A stretch of 64,000 nucleotides of DNA from the NCBI GenBank assembly GCA_018971565.1, contig JAGXAO010000001.1:1-64000 (forward strand), given 5' to 3'. The position numbers and the translations under genes are program-made. The stretch comes from Rhodospirillales bacterium (GTDB lineage: Bacteria > Pseudomonadota > Alphaproteobacteria > Acetobacterales > Acetobacteraceae). A model generated the notes under the pieces. That model worked only from the letters and a program-made list of their open reading frames with translations, was not told the DNA's origin and ran no database searches. Shown piece after piece: positions 28,396 to 39,934 of this stretch. How positions within the stretch are numbered: position 1 is the first letter of the stretch; each line of letters opens with the position of its first letter.

Positions 28396-28488
28396 CTCCG
28401 CGCACAATTCTGCTCTTTGATTCGCATCATTGACTCTGGCGGCCATCGGGCGTTTCCCTGGGCGGAATTTTGCCATCATCAGGTTTAA

Positions 28489-29703
28489 ATGCATCAGTTT
28501 CTAACGAAATGCGACGAGGCGCTGGCTGAAATTTCGGCCCAGGGGCGCTATCGCCGTTTTGTGGCGCTGGAGAAGCTGGCGGACCGCTTCCCCTATTATT
28601 CCGTCACCATGGAAGGCAAAACGCGGGATATTCTGGTCTGGTCCACCAACGACTATCTCGCCATGGGCACAGACCCGCGTGTTATTGAAGCCTCCATCGA
28701 AGCCGCGCGGCGCTACGGCGCTGGCGCGGGCGGCACCCGCAACATCGCGGGCTCCTCGCCCCTGCATGTGGCGCTGGAGGAAGAACTGGCGGACCTGCAC
28801 GGCAAGGATGCCGCCTTGCTGTTCACCTCCGGCTATGTCTCCAACCAGGCCAGCCTCACCGCCATCCTGAACTCCCTGCCGAACTGGCATGTGTTCTCGG
28901 ACGCGCAAAACCATAATTCCATGATCGTCGGCATCAAAAGCGCCCGTAACGCCACGGTGCATGTATTCCGCCATAACGACATGGACGATCTTGAGCGCCT
29001 GCTCTGCGAAGCGCCGAAAGAGGCCCCCAAGCTCATCGCGTTCGAAAGCGTCTATTCCATGGATGGGGACATCGCCCCCATGGCGGAAATCTGCGACCTG
29101 GCGGACCACTACAACGCCCTCACCTATCTCGATGAAGTCCACGCCGTGGGCATGTATGGCGCCCATGGCGGCGGCGTTTCAGAGCGTGACGGCGTGGCCA
29201 ACCGCATCACCATCATCGAGGGCACGCTGGCCAAGGGTTTCGGCTGCCATGGCGGTTACATAACCGGGGACTTCAAGGTGCTGGATTATATCCGCTCCGT
29301 CGCCGCCGGGTTCATCTTCACCACCGCCCTGCCCCCGCCCACCGTGGCCGCGGCCCTCACTGCCATCCGCATACTGAAGCAGGACCACAGCTTGCGCGCG
29401 CTCCTGTTCAACCGCGCGGAAACACTCAAAGCCAAATTCCTCGCCGCCGGGCTGCCGGTGATGGAAAGCAGCAGCCACATCGTGCCACTGATGATCGGCA
29501 ACGCCGCGAAAGCCACGGAGGTCTCCATGCGCCTCATCCGGGAATTCGGCATGTATGCCACCCCCATCAACTACCCCACCGTCCCGCAGGGTACCGAGCG
29601 CCTGCGCTTCACCCCCGGGCCGAAACACACGGATGAAATGATGGACAACCTCGTCTCCTCCCTGCAGCATATCCTGTTGCCCGCCCGTTACGCTGCGGGG
29701 TAA
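28489..29703 (+). CDS. hemA: 5-aminolevulinate synthase
   Basis: [68 protein letters not shown]. Confidence 0.96.
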   Translation: MHQFLTKCDEALAEISAQGRYRRFVALEKLADRFPYYSVTMEGKTRDILVWSTNDYLAMGTDPRVIEASIEAARRYGAGAGGTRNIAGSSPLHVALEEELADLHGKDAALLFTSGYVSNQASLTAILNSLPNWHVFSDAQNHNSMIVGIKSARNATVHVFRHNDMDDLERLLCEAPKEAPKLIAFESVYSMDGDIAPMAEICDLADHYNALTYLDEVHAVGMYGAHGGGVSERDGVANRITIIEGTLAKGFGCHGGYITGDFKVLDYIRSVAAGFIFTTALPPPTVAAALTAIRILKQDHSLRALLFNRAETLKAKFLAAGLPVMESSSHIVPLMIGNAAKATEVSMRLIREFGMYATPINYPTVPQGTERLRFTPGPKHTDEMMDNLVSSLQHILLPARYAAG

Positions 29704-30536
29704 TCCGCTGAAATTGAAAGTTGTTTCAGCCCGCTAATTTCATCAAGGCGGAATTTCATGGTTTTCACCACCTCCTCAACCCCCCAGGCGCCCAGCACAA
29801 TATGCCGTGGCGCGCCGGGTTTTTGCGTCAGCTCAATCATCACATCGCTGGCCCGCACCGGGTCGCCCGCCTGGCTGCCGCTACGCTCCCTCGTTCCCGC
29901 CAGTCTCGCGCCGGCTGTCTCGGCATAATCCGCAATGCGGCTCGGCGTCTGCTTCAGGGAGCGCCCGGCCCAATCCGTACGGAAAGGCCCCGGCTCAACA
30001 CATGTAACCTGAATACCCAACGGCCCCGCCTCCGCCCTCAACGCGTCGGACCATCCCTCCACCGCATGCTTAGACGCCGCATAATAGCCAGAACCCGGAA
30101 AACCGATCAGCCCCGCCACGGAGGTGATGTTCAAAATATGCCCGCTTTTCTGCGCGCGCATCACCGGCAGCACCGCGCGGGTCAGTGCAAACAGCCCAAA
30201 CACATTGGTGTCGAACTGCGCGCGGATCTCCGCCTCCTCGCCTTCCTCCACCGAGCTCTGGTAGCCATAGCCGGCATTATTCACCAGCACATCAATCCGC
30301 CCGAATTTTGTCTGGGCCGCCTTCACTGCCGCCTCAATCTGCGTCTGGTCGGTCACATCCAGCGCCACGGCCAGCACATTTTCCTTATCCAGCGCGGCAA
30401 TATCATTAATCTGCGCAAGGTCGCGCGCCGTTGCCACCAGCTTCCAGCCGCGTCCGGCAATCCGCAGCGCCAGCTCCCTGCCAAAACCCGTCGAACATCC
30501 GGTAATCAGCCAAACAGGTTGATTTGTCTCACTCAT
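29688..30536 (-). CDS. SDR family oxidoreductase
   Basis: [37 protein letters not shown]. Confidence 0.88.
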   Translation of the reverse strand: MSETNQPVWLITGCSTGFGRELALRIAGRGWKLVATARDLAQINDIAALDKENVLAVALDVTDQTQIEAAVKAAQTKFGRIDVLVNNAGYGYQSSVEEGEEAEIRAQFDTNVFGLFALTRAVLPVMRAQKSGHILNITSVAGLIGFPGSGYYAASKHAVEGWSDALRAEAGPLGIQVTCVEPGPFRTDWAGRSLKQTPSRIADYAETAGARLAGTRERSGSQAGDPVRASDVMIELTQKPGAPRHIVLGAWGVEEVVKTMKFRLDEISGLKQLSISADYPAA

Positions 30537-30667
30537 CGAAAAACTCCGGGAATAGATATCCACCAGGCCAGAACAGGCCAGGGTGAGCGCTATTTAGGTC
30601 GGCAATCCGCCCTTATCAGGGGGCCACTTCATTTTTATTCAAAATCCCGGAGAGCGGCTGAAATAAA

Positions 30668-31117
30668 TCAGGGCTTTACCACCACGGCAATGACGATAAT
30701 GATAAACAGAATTGTCGGCACTTCATTGGCCACGCGGTAGAATTTTTCGCTTCTACGGTTGGCGTCGTTCAAAAAATCCCGCCGCCAGCGCGAGCACGCG
30801 CCATGAAACCCAAACATCAGCACCAGGGCGATAATCTTCATCCACCACCAGGCGGCGGACCAATCCACCGCCCCCGGCGTCAACACCAGCAGCACACCAA
30901 AAACAAACGTGCCAATCATCGCGGGGTTGATGATCTGTTTCAGCAAACGCCGTTCCATTACCTTGAACCGTTCGGATTCAACCGACCCGGCCGCCGTCTG
31001 GCAATGATACACATAGAGGCGCGGCAGATAGAACATCCCCGCCATCCATGCAGTGAAACAAATAATATGCAGCGCCAGAAACCATTTGAAAAACGGCAAC
31101 AGGCCAGGAAAAATCAT
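30668..31117 (-). CDS. hemJ: Protoporphyrinogen oxidase HemJ
   Basis: FFKWFLALHIICFTAWMAGMFYLPRLYVYHC, FKVMERRLLKQIINPAMIGTFVFGVLL; adjacent to hem genes. Confidence 0.88.
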   Translation of the reverse strand: MIFPGLLPFFKWFLALHIICFTAWMAGMFYLPRLYVYHCQTAAGSVESERFKVMERRLLKQIINPAMIGTFVFGVLLVLTPGAVDWSAAWWWMKIIALVLMFGFHGACSRWRRDFLNDANRRSEKFYRVANEVPTILFIIIVIAVVVKP

Positions 31118-31773
31118 GCCAGCACTCCAAAAATTTCATCCAGCCGGGTAAACACTGCCGCCGCACCCTCCGCCAGCAAGGCTTCGCCATCGCCATGCGG
31201 GGCAAAACCATAACAGGTCATACCCGCCGCCACCGCGCCGCGCGTGCCAAGCCTGCTATCCTCCAGAACAATGCAGCGTTCCGGCGGGGTTTTCGCATCC
31301 GCCGCCGCGGCCAGAAACACATCCGGCGCAGGTTTTGCCTTGCCGCCTTTCGCAATCACGCTGGCGGCGGAAACACAACGCCCCTTGGTTAAATCCGTCA
31401 GCCCGCAACGGGAGAATTTCACCGCCATCTCCTCGTCGGAAGAGTTCGAGGCCACGCGCCAATCAAATCCCATCGCGCTCACGCATTTCAGCATTTCCTC
31501 AGCGCCGGGAATCAATTTTGCTTCCGCCGCCAATGCTTCAATCAATTTGTCCGCCATGCCGCGCCGCCAGCCATCCGGCAGCAACCTTCCAAGCCTGGCC
31601 TCTATCATTGGCTGCATATCGGAAATATTCATGCCCAGAAAATGCCGCATCGCATCGCGTGCATCCATCTGCCAGCCCAACGCCGTCATGTCCTGCGCCA
31701 CCACGCGGGAGGCCACAATTTCGCTGTCGATCAGCACGCCATCGCAATCGAAAATAATCAGCTCAGGCGGCAC
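31114..31773 (-). CDS. HAD family hydrolase (phosphatase/beta-phosphoglucomutase-like)
   Basis: LIIFDCDGVLIDSEIVASRV, KPAPDVFLAAAADAKTPPERCIVLEDSRLGTRGAVAAGM. Confidence 0.88.
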   Translation of the reverse strand: MPPELIIFDCDGVLIDSEIVASRVVAQDMTALGWQMDARDAMRHFLGMNISDMQPMIEARLGRLLPDGWRRGMADKLIEALAAEAKLIPGAEEMLKCVSAMGFDWRVASNSSDEEMAVKFSRCGLTDLTKGRCVSAASVIAKGGKAKPAPDVFLAAAADAKTPPERCIVLEDSRLGTRGAVAAGMTCYGFAPHGDGEALLAEGAAAVFTRLDEIFGVLA

Positions 31774-32796
31774 TCAGCCCCTCCCATCCCAGGGGCAATT
31801 CTTATGCTTGCCGCAAGCGCTGCCGCCACGGCACAGCCCAGCCTCTGGCGCCCTGCGCACAATATCCGCCACCGCGCGAATAAAATCCGGGTCGTCATTG
31901 GCCGCCCTGGCGCGCACATAAACCGGCACCCCGGCTGCCGCCGCCACATGCCGGTTCTCAATATCCAGCTCCACCAGCGTCTCAATATGGTCGGAAACAA
32001 AGGCAATAGGCACCACCACCAGCCCGGCCTTATCCGCGCCAGCTTTCTCAATCGCCTGTATGGTGCTGGGTTCCAGCCATTTCTGTGGTGTGGCGCGGGA
32101 TTGGTAGCAAACCTGCCACTCCACCTTGGTGTCAGCCAGAAGCTTCATCACCGCCGCACTCGTCGCTTCAATCTGCGCCTGGTAGGGGTCGCCCGCCTTC
32201 ACAATGCTCTCCGGCAGCCCATGCGCTGAAAACAGCACCCGTAGCCGCAGGCCCGGCTTCTGCGCCATGGCATCCTCAATCGCTTCCCGCACCATGGCGG
32301 CTGTGGCCGCCACATAGGCCGCGTCATCATGCCAGCAGCAAATCGTCGTCACTTTCACCACCAGCCCGGCCTCGGCGGCGGCTTCGCGCCAATCGCTGAG
32401 TGATGACCCGGTGGTGGTGGTGGAAAATTGCGGGTAAAGCGGCAGCAGTATAACCCTGTCCGGCGCCCAGGCCTTCACCTCGCGCATCGTCTCCCGCGCA
32501 AAGGGGTGCCAGTAACGCATGGCGATAAAACAGCGATATTCCGGTCCCAGAACCCCTTCCAGCGCCTTGGCCTGGCCTTGCGTCAATTCCAGCAGCGGAG
32601 ATTTGCCGCCCATCAACTGATAATTCGAATAGGCCGCCTTGGCGGAAGAAGCCGCAATCAACCGCGACAACCACAATCTGATGAACCAAGGCGCGCGGAT
32701 AATCGCCTTATCGGAAAATAAATTCACCCTGAATGGCTTAATCGCCGCCGCGCTATCCGGCCCGCCAAGGTTAAACAGAACAACCGCCGTTCTCAT
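31774..32796 (-). CDS. hemH: Ferrochelatase
   Basis: VVLFNLGGPDSAAAIKPFRVNLFSD, LLPLYPQFSTTTTGSSLSDW, VLFSAHGLPESIVKAGDPYQ. Confidence 0.95.
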   Translation of the reverse strand: MRTAVVLFNLGGPDSAAAIKPFRVNLFSDKAIIRAPWFIRLWLSRLIAASSAKAAYSNYQLMGGKSPLLELTQGQAKALEGVLGPEYRCFIAMRYWHPFARETMREVKAWAPDRVILLPLYPQFSTTTTGSSLSDWREAAAEAGLVVKVTTICCWHDDAAYVAATAAMVREAIEDAMAQKPGLRLRVLFSAHGLPESIVKAGDPYQAQIEATSAAVMKLLADTKVEWQVCYQSRATPQKWLEPSTIQAIEKAGADKAGLVVVPIAFVSDHIETLVELDIENRHVAAAAGVPVYVRARAANDDPDFIRAVADIVRRAPEAGLCRGGSACGKHKNCPWDGRG

Positions 32797-33806
32797 CCTT
32801 GCCTCACCAGTTCAACCAACCGCTTTACATGTGCCTCCGGCACATCTGGGGTAATCCCATGGCCAAGATTAAGAATATGCGGATACCCCCGCACCTCCTC
32901 CATCAAGCCCTTCACAGCCTCCTCCAGCGCCTGCCCCCCTAGCTTCAGCAGCAACGGGTCCAGATTACCCTGCAACGCCATTCCTGGCGGGCATACAGCC
33001 CGTGCAGAGGCAATTTCCGTCACACTGTCCAACCCCACCGCATCCACGCCTGAACCCCGCGCATATTCGCCCAGCATCAACCCTGCCAGGCGCGGAAACC
33101 CGATGATCTTCACACCCGGATGGCGCTTTTTCAGCTCATCGCAGATTATCCGGGTGGGTTTAATCACAAACTCCCTGAACTGGTCAGGGGGAAATATCCC
33201 GGCCCAGCTCTCAAACAGCATCACGCAATCCGCCCCCGCGCTAACCTGGGCGGAAAGATATTCAACACTCGCCCCGGTCAGCAGCTCCAGCACCTCCCGC
33301 ACGAAACCCGGCCGCTCATAGGCCAGCCGCTTGGTCCGGCAGAATGCGCCGCCCTGGCCATCCAGCATGTAGCACGCCACCGTGGCCGGGCCGCCAGCAA
33401 AGCCGATCAACGCCGTCTCCTTCGGCAAAGACTGCCTTACCCGGCCCACCGTCTCAATCACCGGCGCATAAATCCCCGCCGCGCGGTCTGGCTTCAACAG
33501 GCCCACATCCTCAAGCGGCGGCAGCCTTGGTCCTTCTCCCTCGGCAAAGCGTAATCCCTGCCCCAAAGCCATCGGCAAAATCAGAATATCAGAGAACAAA
33601 ATCGCCGCGTCGAACCCAAATTTCCGGATCGGCTGCAGCGTCACTTCCTCGGCCAGTTCCGGGTTCAGGCAAAGCGAGACAAAATCCCCCGCCTTTTCCC
33701 GCACGGCACGATATTCCGGCAAATAACGCCCCGCCTGGCGCATCAACCACAGCGGCGGCGGCCAAGCCGCGCCGCCGGCCAGAACGTCCAGGAATTTCAT
33801 GCCCAC
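32793..33806 (-). CDS. hemE: Uroporphyrinogen decarboxylase
   Basis: PPLWLMRQAGRYLPEYRAVREKAGDF, FSDILILPMALGQGLRFAEGEGPRL. Confidence 0.96.
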   Translation of the reverse strand: MGMKFLDVLAGGAAWPPPLWLMRQAGRYLPEYRAVREKAGDFVSLCLNPELAEEVTLQPIRKFGFDAAILFSDILILPMALGQGLRFAEGEGPRLPPLEDVGLLKPDRAAGIYAPVIETVGRVRQSLPKETALIGFAGGPATVACYMLDGQGGAFCRTKRLAYERPGFVREVLELLTGASVEYLSAQVSAGADCVMLFESWAGIFPPDQFREFVIKPTRIICDELKKRHPGVKIIGFPRLAGLMLGEYARGSGVDAVGLDSVTEIASARAVCPPGMALQGNLDPLLLKLGGQALEEAVKGLMEEVRGYPHILNLGHGITPDVPEAHVKRLVELVRQG

Positions 33807-34083
33807 CGCCTAAACCTAATCATTACTTTTTAAAAGGTTAGAGTGATTGAGATGGTACCCTGTGGATAACGGGGGTTAAGCCTCTCCAGCTTTAAATCCA
33901 CAAGGTTATCCACAATAAGAAACCAGCGGTAAAGTGCTGATTTTTACATATCCACCCGAGTTATCCACAAATTGCACAGCATGGTTCGCGGTTTCATCCA
34001 CCGTACCGGAAGTTTCACACTTATCCCCGTCATCACAAAATTCCGCTGCGCATTCCATAGTTATCCACGCTATGAACCTAATC
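33807..34083. other. oriC: Predicted chromosomal replication origin (oriC)
   Basis: hemE/DUF299 divergent intergenic region, a known oriC position in Alphaproteobacteria. Perfect DnaA boxes TGTGGATAA (33861-33869, reverse), TTATCCACA (33906-33914), TTATCCACA (33961-33969); near-matches TTATCCACG (34061-34069), TTATCCCCG (34021-34029), ATATCCACC. AT-rich stretch 33817-33850. Confidence 0.85.
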
Positions 34084-34944
34084 ATGGATCCTCATAAGCT
34101 GAATATACATCTGATATCCGACGCCACGGGGGATACTTTAACCGCCCTCGCCCGCGCCGCGGTGGCGCAGTTTGATGAAGCGCAGGTTTCCTACCACCGC
34201 TGGTCCCTTATCCGCTCACGGCTTCAGCTTCATCGCGTGCTGGAAGGTATCCAGGCAGAGCCCGGCCCGGTGCTCTGCTCATTGGTGGACGATGCCCTCC
34301 GGCACGAGCTGGACGATGCCTGCGCCCGCATGGGCGTGCCGCTTCAGCATGTGCTGGACCCACTGCTGGAAATGCTCCAGGCCCAGTTCGGTTCCCCGGT
34401 AAAACATAAGCCCGGCCGCCAATATGTGCTGGATGCCGATTATTTCCGCCGGATAGATGCCATGCATTTCGTCATCTCCCATGATGACGGCCAGGCCAAT
34501 CGCGGCATCTCGGAGGCCGATGTGGTGCTGGTCGGCGTCTCCCGCTCCTCCAAAACCCCTACCTGCTTTTATCTCGCCAATCGCGGCATCAAGGCGCTTA
34601 ACGTGCCCCTGGTGCCAAACACGCCCGTGCCGCAGGAGCTGGAACATGTTTCCTGTCCCATTATCGGCCTTACCATCGACCCTAAATCCCTCATCGATAT
34701 CCGCCGCCACCGGCTCAAGCTCATCGGCACCAACGAGATCTTCGGCCGGGCGGATAGCTCGGATTATGTCGATTATGAAGCGGTGGAGAAAGAATTGCTC
34801 TGGGCCCGGCGGCTCTGCAACGAACGAGGGTGGCCAGCCATAGATGTCACCCGCCGGTCCATCGAGGAAACCGCCGCCACGGTGCTGAAGCTGATGGATA
34901 ATTGGCACAACAAGCGGGCCTCGGCGGCGCAAACACCCGTTTAG
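34084..34944 (+). CDS. Pyruvate, water dikinase regulatory protein (kinase/pyrophosphorylase, DUF299/PpsR family)
   Basis: [63 protein letters not shown]. Start at 34072 or 34084. Confidence 0.93.
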   Translation: MDPHKLNIHLISDATGDTLTALARAAVAQFDEAQVSYHRWSLIRSRLQLHRVLEGIQAEPGPVLCSLVDDALRHELDDACARMGVPLQHVLDPLLEMLQAQFGSPVKHKPGRQYVLDADYFRRIDAMHFVISHDDGQANRGISEADVVLVGVSRSSKTPTCFYLANRGIKALNVPLVPNTPVPQELEHVSCPIIGLTIDPKSLIDIRRHRLKLIGTNEIFGRADSSDYVDYEAVEKELLWARRLCNERGWPAIDVTRRSIEETAATVLKLMDNWHNKRASAAQTPV

Positions 34945-35004
34945 GCAGGGTTTTCCGCAGGCCAAGGCGGCTTATATAAGCTGTCCATCCTCGGAGTACG
35001 ATCA

Positions 35005-35784
35005 ATGGATCTCGGTATCAAATCCCGCACCGCTCTTGTCTGCGCGGCCAGCGCCGGGCTTGGCCGCGCCTGCGCCCTCGCCCTGGCGAGGGAAGGTGTG
35101 AGTGTAACCATCACCGGCCGTAACCGAGAGGCATTGGAAGAAACAGCCGAAGAGCTGCGTAAGCTCACAGACGTGCGGATCAGCATTGCCGTGGGCGACA
35201 TCACCACCGATGAAGGCCGCGCCGCCGCCCTGCTGGCCTGCCCCAACCCCGATATTCTCATCACCAATGCTGGCGGCCCGCCCCCTGGAGATTTCCGGGA
35301 TTTCTCGGAAGAAGACTGGCGGGCGGCGCTGAACGCCAATCTCCTCACCCCCATCGCCCTCATCCGCGCCACGGTGGATTGCATGGTCACCCGTAAATTT
35401 GGGCGCATCGTGAACATCACCTCCAGCGCGGTGAAATCCCCGATTCCCAGTCTTGCCCTTTCCAACACTGCCCGCACGGGGCTTACCGGTTTTGTCGCCG
35501 GGCTCTCCCGCCAGGTGGCCCGGCATAACGTCACCATCAACAACCTGCTCCCCGGCCCCTTCAACACAGCCCGGCTGCAAAAACTCGCCGAAGGCACGGC
35601 CAGCGCCACTGGCCGTGAAATGGAGGAGATCATCGCTACCCGCGCCGCCGCAAACCCGGCCGGGCGGGTGGGCCAGCCGGAGGAGTTCGGCGCCATGTGC
35701 GCGTTTCTCTGCTCGGCCCAGGCGGGTTATATCGTCGGGCAGAATATTCTGCTTGATGGCGGGGCATTCAATTCCACCATGTAA
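35005..35784 (+). CDS. SDR family oxidoreductase (3-oxoacyl-ACP reductase-like)
   Basis: ALVCAASAGLGRACALALAREGVSVTITGRN, DILITNAGGPPPGDF, GQNILLDGG. Confidence 0.9.
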   Translation: MDLGIKSRTALVCAASAGLGRACALALAREGVSVTITGRNREALEETAEELRKLTDVRISIAVGDITTDEGRAAALLACPNPDILITNAGGPPPGDFRDFSEEDWRAALNANLLTPIALIRATVDCMVTRKFGRIVNITSSAVKSPIPSLALSNTARTGLTGFVAGLSRQVARHNVTINNLLPGPFNTARLQKLAEGTASATGREMEEIIATRAAANPAGRVGQPEEFGAMCAFLCSAQAGYIVGQNILLDGGAFNSTM

Positions 35785-35833
35785 GGCTCCCACCCTTGGC
35801 GGCGCCTAACCCCAAGGATAAACAGGCGCCACC

Positions 35834-38392
35834 ATGTCAGATACCGAACCCGCGCGTTACGATTTTGCCCTTTCCGAGCCGCATTGGCAGGCCGAGTGGA
35901 ACAACCAGGCCTGTTTCAAGGCCGAGGATATACCCGCCCCCGGCCAGCCCAAATATTATGTGCTGGAGATGTTTCCCTACCCGTCGGGGAAAATCCATAT
36001 GGGCCACGTGCGCAATTACACGCTGGGCGATGTGGTGGCGCGCTATAAGCGGGCGCAGGGTTTCTCGGTTCTGCACCCCATGGGGTGGGATGCGTTCGGC
36101 CTTCCGGCCGAGAACGCCGCCCGGGAAAACAAGGCCAACCCGGCGGATTGGACCTACAAAAACATCGCCAATATGCGCGCCGAATTACAGCGTATGGGCT
36201 TCTCGCTGGACTGGTCCCGCGAATTCGCCACCTGTGACCCTGAATATTACGGCCAGCAGCAGAAACTGTTCCTGGATTTCTGGAAAGCCGGGCTGGTGGA
36301 ACGCCGCGATGCCTCGGTGAACTGGGACCCGGTGGACATGACCGTGCTCGCCAACGAGCAGGTGATCGACGGGCGGGGCTGGCGCTCCGGCGCGCTGGTG
36401 GAGAAGAAGAAACTCTCCCAATGGTTCCTGAAAATCACTGATTTCGCTCAGGAATTGCTGGACGGGCTGAACAGCCTGGACCGCTGGCCCGAGCGTGTGA
36501 AGCTGATGCAGGAAAACTGGATCGGCCATTCCCAGGGCGCTGAAGTGAGCTTCAAGCTGGCGAACAGCGAAGAGCATGTCACGGTTTACACAACCCGCCC
36601 GGACACGCTGTTCGGCATGTCCTTCCTCGCCATCGCGGCGGAGCACCCTCTGGCGAAGCAGGTGGCGCAAACCAATCAGGGCGCCGCTGCCTTCATCGCG
36701 GAATGCGCCAGCCAGGGCACGTCCGAGGCTGCCATCGAAGCCGCCGAGAAGCGCGGGTTCGATACCGGGCTACAGGTTATCAACCCCTTCACCGGGAAGA
36801 GCCATCCTGTCTGGATCGCCAATTTCGTGCTGATGGAATACGGCACCGGCGCCATCTTCGGCTGCCCCTGCGGCGACCAGCGCGATCTGGATTTCGCCCG
36901 GAAATATGGCCTGCCGGTCCCGGTGGTGGTTTCACCGGGGGCGGACACCACGCCCGAAATTGGCAACAAAGCGCTGGATGGTGAAGGGTTTATCGTCAAT
37001 TCTGGCTTTCTGAACGGCTTGCCCACCAAGGACGCCAAACCCCGCGCCATTGAGGAGCTGGAAAGGTTGGGCGTTGGCAAGGCGGTGCAGAACTGGCGCC
37101 TGCGCGATTGGGGTATTTCGCGTCAGCGTTATTGGGGCTGCCCCATCCCCGTCATTCATTGCGAGGCTTGCGGCCCGCAACCCGTGCCGGCGGCGCAGCT
37201 TCCTCTGGAATTGCCGAAGGATGTGAGTTTCGAGAAACCCGGCAACCCGCTGGACCATCACCCCACCTGGCGGCATGTAAGCTGCCCCAAATGCGGCAAG
37301 GCGGCGACGCGCGAGACCGACACGTTCGATACATTTATCGACTCTTCCTGGTATTTCGCCCGCTTCACCGCGCCTCAGGCGCAAACGCCCACCAACCCGG
37401 CGGCAGTGAATTCCTGGCTGCCGGTGGACCAATATGTGGGTGGTATCGAACACGCGATTTTACATCTGCTCTATGCCCGCTTCTTCACCCGCGCCATGCA
37501 CAAGACCGGCCATGTGAGCCTGGACGAACCCTTCGCCGGGCTGTTTACCCAGGGCATGGTCACGCATGAATCCTATAAGGATGAAGCGGGCAACTGGCTC
37601 TACCCGGAGGAAATTACCCGCACCGCCGATGGTGCAGTGCTGAAAGCCACCGGCGCGCCGGTTACGGTGGGCCGGGTGGAGAAAATGTCCAAATCCAAGC
37701 GCAACACGGTGGACCCGGGCGCCATCGTCGAGCGCTTCGGCGCGGACACGGCGCGCTGGTTCGTGCTGTCGGACAATCCGCCCGAGCGCGATGTGGAATG
37801 GACCGAAAATGGCGTGCAGGGCAGCTACCGCTTCCTGCAACGCCTCGCCCGTGTGGGCGAGGAGATCGCCAAATCCGGCCCGGCGAGCGTAGAGGCTTAC
37901 GGCCCGGAGGCGAAAAAGCTCCGCCAGCTCGCCCACCGCTCTATCGAGGCGGTGACAAACGCGCTGGAAAGCTTCGCCTTCAACCTCGCCGTGGCGCGGC
38001 TTTATGAATTGCTGAACGCCCTGGCTGCCCCGGCCGAAACGGCGGATATGCAGGCCGCCCGGTTTGAGGCCATGGAAATATTGGTGCGCCTCGCCGGGCC
38101 GCTGGTGCCGCATCTGTCCGAGCATCTATTCGCCAAGCTGCGCCCCGGTGCTGGCCTTGCCGCCCAGCAAGCCTGGCCGAAAGCCGACCCGGCTTTGCTG
38201 GTGGTGGATGAACTCACCGTGGCCGTCCAGGTAAACGGCAAGCTGCGCGGCACCATCCTGGTTCCGGCGGGCGCGGGGGAGGATATCGCGATCCCGCTTG
38301 CCAAGGATGCCGTGGCGGGCACAATAGGGGCGCAGACCATTGTGAAGCAGATCTATGTACCTGGCAGGATCGTGAATTTTGTTGTCAAATAA
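35834..38392 (+). CDS. leuS: Leucyl-tRNA synthetase
   Basis: [30 protein letters not shown] (HIGH), [14 protein letters not shown] (KMSKS). Confidence 0.98.
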   Translation: MSDTEPARYDFALSEPHWQAEWNNQACFKAEDIPAPGQPKYYVLEMFPYPSGKIHMGHVRNYTLGDVVARYKRAQGFSVLHPMGWDAFGLPAENAARENKANPADWTYKNIANMRAELQRMGFSLDWSREFATCDPEYYGQQQKLFLDFWKAGLVERRDASVNWDPVDMTVLANEQVIDGRGWRSGALVEKKKLSQWFLKITDFAQELLDGLNSLDRWPERVKLMQENWIGHSQGAEVSFKLANSEEHVTVYTTRPDTLFGMSFLAIAAEHPLAKQVAQTNQGAAAFIAECASQGTSEAAIEAAEKRGFDTGLQVINPFTGKSHPVWIANFVLMEYGTGAIFGCPCGDQRDLDFARKYGLPVPVVVSPGADTTPEIGNKALDGEGFIVNSGFLNGLPTKDAKPRAIEELERLGVGKAVQNWRLRDWGISRQRYWGCPIPVIHCEACGPQPVPAAQLPLELPKDVSFEKPGNPLDHHPTWRHVSCPKCGKAATRETDTFDTFIDSSWYFARFTAPQAQTPTNPAAVNSWLPVDQYVGGIEHAILHLLYARFFTRAMHKTGHVSLDEPFAGLFTQGMVTHESYKDEAGNWLYPEEITRTADGAVLKATGAPVTVGRVEKMSKSKRNTVDPGAIVERFGADTARWFVLSDNPPERDVEWTENGVQGSYRFLQRLARVGEEIAKSGPASVEAYGPEAKKLRQLAHRSIEAVTNALESFAFNLAVARLYELLNALAAPAETADMQAARFEAMEILVRLAGPLVPHLSEHLFAKLRPGAGLAAQQAWPKADPALLVVDELTVAVQVNGKLRGTILVPAGAGEDIAIPLAKDAVAGTIGAQTIVKQIYVPGRIVNFVVK

Positions 38393-38888
38393 ACCCTTCG
38401 CCGCCCTTTTCCTGCTGGCGCTCTCGGCTTGCGGCTTTTCGCCGCTTTACGGGGGCGCGCAAGGGCAAGCCGCCAGTGCCGGGCTGGAAACGGTGCAGGT
38501 GCAGAATATCCCGGACCGCACCGGGCAAGTTCTGCGCCAGACGCTGGAGCAGCAGCTCTACACCAACGGCCAGCCGGTGCGGGAGCTTTACACGCTTTCG
38601 GTGAACTACAGGGTTATTCAAACCGGGGAAGGTATTCAGGCGGATAGCTCCACCACCCGCAACCGCTTCAACGCCATTGCGGCCTGGAAGCTGGCGCCGA
38701 TCGGCAATCCGGATGCCGCCCTGATCTCTGGCACCGCCACGGCGATGGACGCGCTGAACATCATCGACCAGCAATATTTCGCCTCCAACCTGGAGACAGA
38801 TACGGTGAACCAGCAATTGGCCAATGAAATCGCCGGGCAGATAACCGCCCAGCTTGCCGCCTGGTTCCGCACCCATCCGGCATCATGA
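38379..38888 (+). CDS. lptE: LPS-assembly lipoprotein LptE
   Basis: Lipobox [15 protein letters not shown]; position between leuS and holA. Confidence 0.88.
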   Translation: MLSNKPFAALFLLALSACGFSPLYGGAQGQAASAGLETVQVQNIPDRTGQVLRQTLEQQLYTNGQPVRELYTLSVNYRVIQTGEGIQADSSTTRNRFNAIAAWKLAPIGNPDAALISGTATAMDALNIIDQQYFASNLETDTVNQQLANEIAGQITAQLAAWFRTHPAS

Positions 38889-39895
38889 AGCTGGAGGCAG
38901 GCCGGGTTGAGGCGTTTTTAAAAGCGCCATCCGCCAATCTGGTTTTGCTGCATGGGCCTGATGCCGGGCTGGTGGCCGAACGCGGGCTGGCTTTGGCGCG
39001 CGCGGTGCCGGGCGCGCTGAATGACCCGTTCCGTTTCGCCGAACTTTCCAACCCCACACCGGATGCATTGCTGGCGGAAGCCTCGGCGGCCTCTCTCACC
39101 GGCGGCAAGCGTGTCATTAGGGTGCGGGGTGTGAACGAGCAAACTGTCAAAGCGTTAGAAAAACTAACCGAAAACCCGCCGGATGGATTGTTGATACTTG
39201 AAGCCGGGGAGCTTACGGGCAAATCCAAGCTGCGGGGCTTGGCCGAAAAATCTCCAGCCATGGCCAGCATCGCCTGCTACGCGATAGATGCCGCCCGGCT
39301 GCCGCAGGTGATCACCACCCGGCTGCGTGCGCGAGGTGTGGCCATAGACCAGGATGCGGCGAACTGGGCGGCACAGAACCTCACCGGCGAGGAAGGGCCG
39401 TTGGGGCAGGCTTTGGAGGTACTCACCCTTTATGCCGGTGCGGAAAAATCGCTGTCTCTGGCGGATGTATCGTCCATTCTGGCGGATGGCGGCGATACAT
39501 CGATGAACGACGCCATCGACGCGGCGCTGACCGGCGATTTGCCGGGAGCGGATAAGGCGCTGACCCTGGCTTATGAGGAAGGCGCTTCGCCGGTGGGGTT
39601 GATGCGGGTGCTGCTCACTGAGCTTTTGCGCCTGCGGCTGGCGGCTGCCGCCATGGCGGAAGGTGCCAGCACCCAGGAAGCCATGGCCGGAATGCGCCCG
39701 CCGGTGTTCTTTAAACGCCAGCCGGTGGTGCAGAAAATGCTGCGTTTGTGGGGCCTGCCCGCGTTGAATCAGGCGCTGGCGGCTTCTCTGGCGGCGGAAA
39801 CCGCCTGCAAAACCACCCATATCCCCGACCAGGATTACTGCCGCCAGACGATGTTGGCGCTGGCGGCCCGCGCACGAAACGCCAGCCGGGGCTGA
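38885..39895 (+). CDS. holA: DNA polymerase III subunit delta
   Basis: NLVLLHGPDAGLVAERGLALARAV, ILEAGELTGKSKLRGLAEKSPAMASIACY; alphaproteobacterial holA context. Confidence 0.92.
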   Translation: MKLEAGRVEAFLKAPSANLVLLHGPDAGLVAERGLALARAVPGALNDPFRFAELSNPTPDALLAEASAASLTGGKRVIRVRGVNEQTVKALEKLTENPPDGLLILEAGELTGKSKLRGLAEKSPAMASIACYAIDAARLPQVITTRLRARGVAIDQDAANWAAQNLTGEEGPLGQALEVLTLYAGAEKSLSLADVSSILADGGDTSMNDAIDAALTGDLPGADKALTLAYEEGASPVGLMRVLLTELLRLRLAAAAMAEGASTQEAMAGMRPPVFFKRQPVVQKMLRLWGLPALNQALAASLAAETACKTTHIPDQDYCRQTMLALAARARNASRG

Positions 39896-39904
39896 CATTA
39901 TATA

Positions 39905-39920
39905 TGTTCCACGTGGAACA
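39905..39920. promoter_or_regulatory. parS: parS site 1
   Basis: Perfect 16-bp palindrome TGTTCCACGTGGAACA. Confidence 0.9.
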
Positions 39921-39934
39921 TGGTTTTTGGCGCC

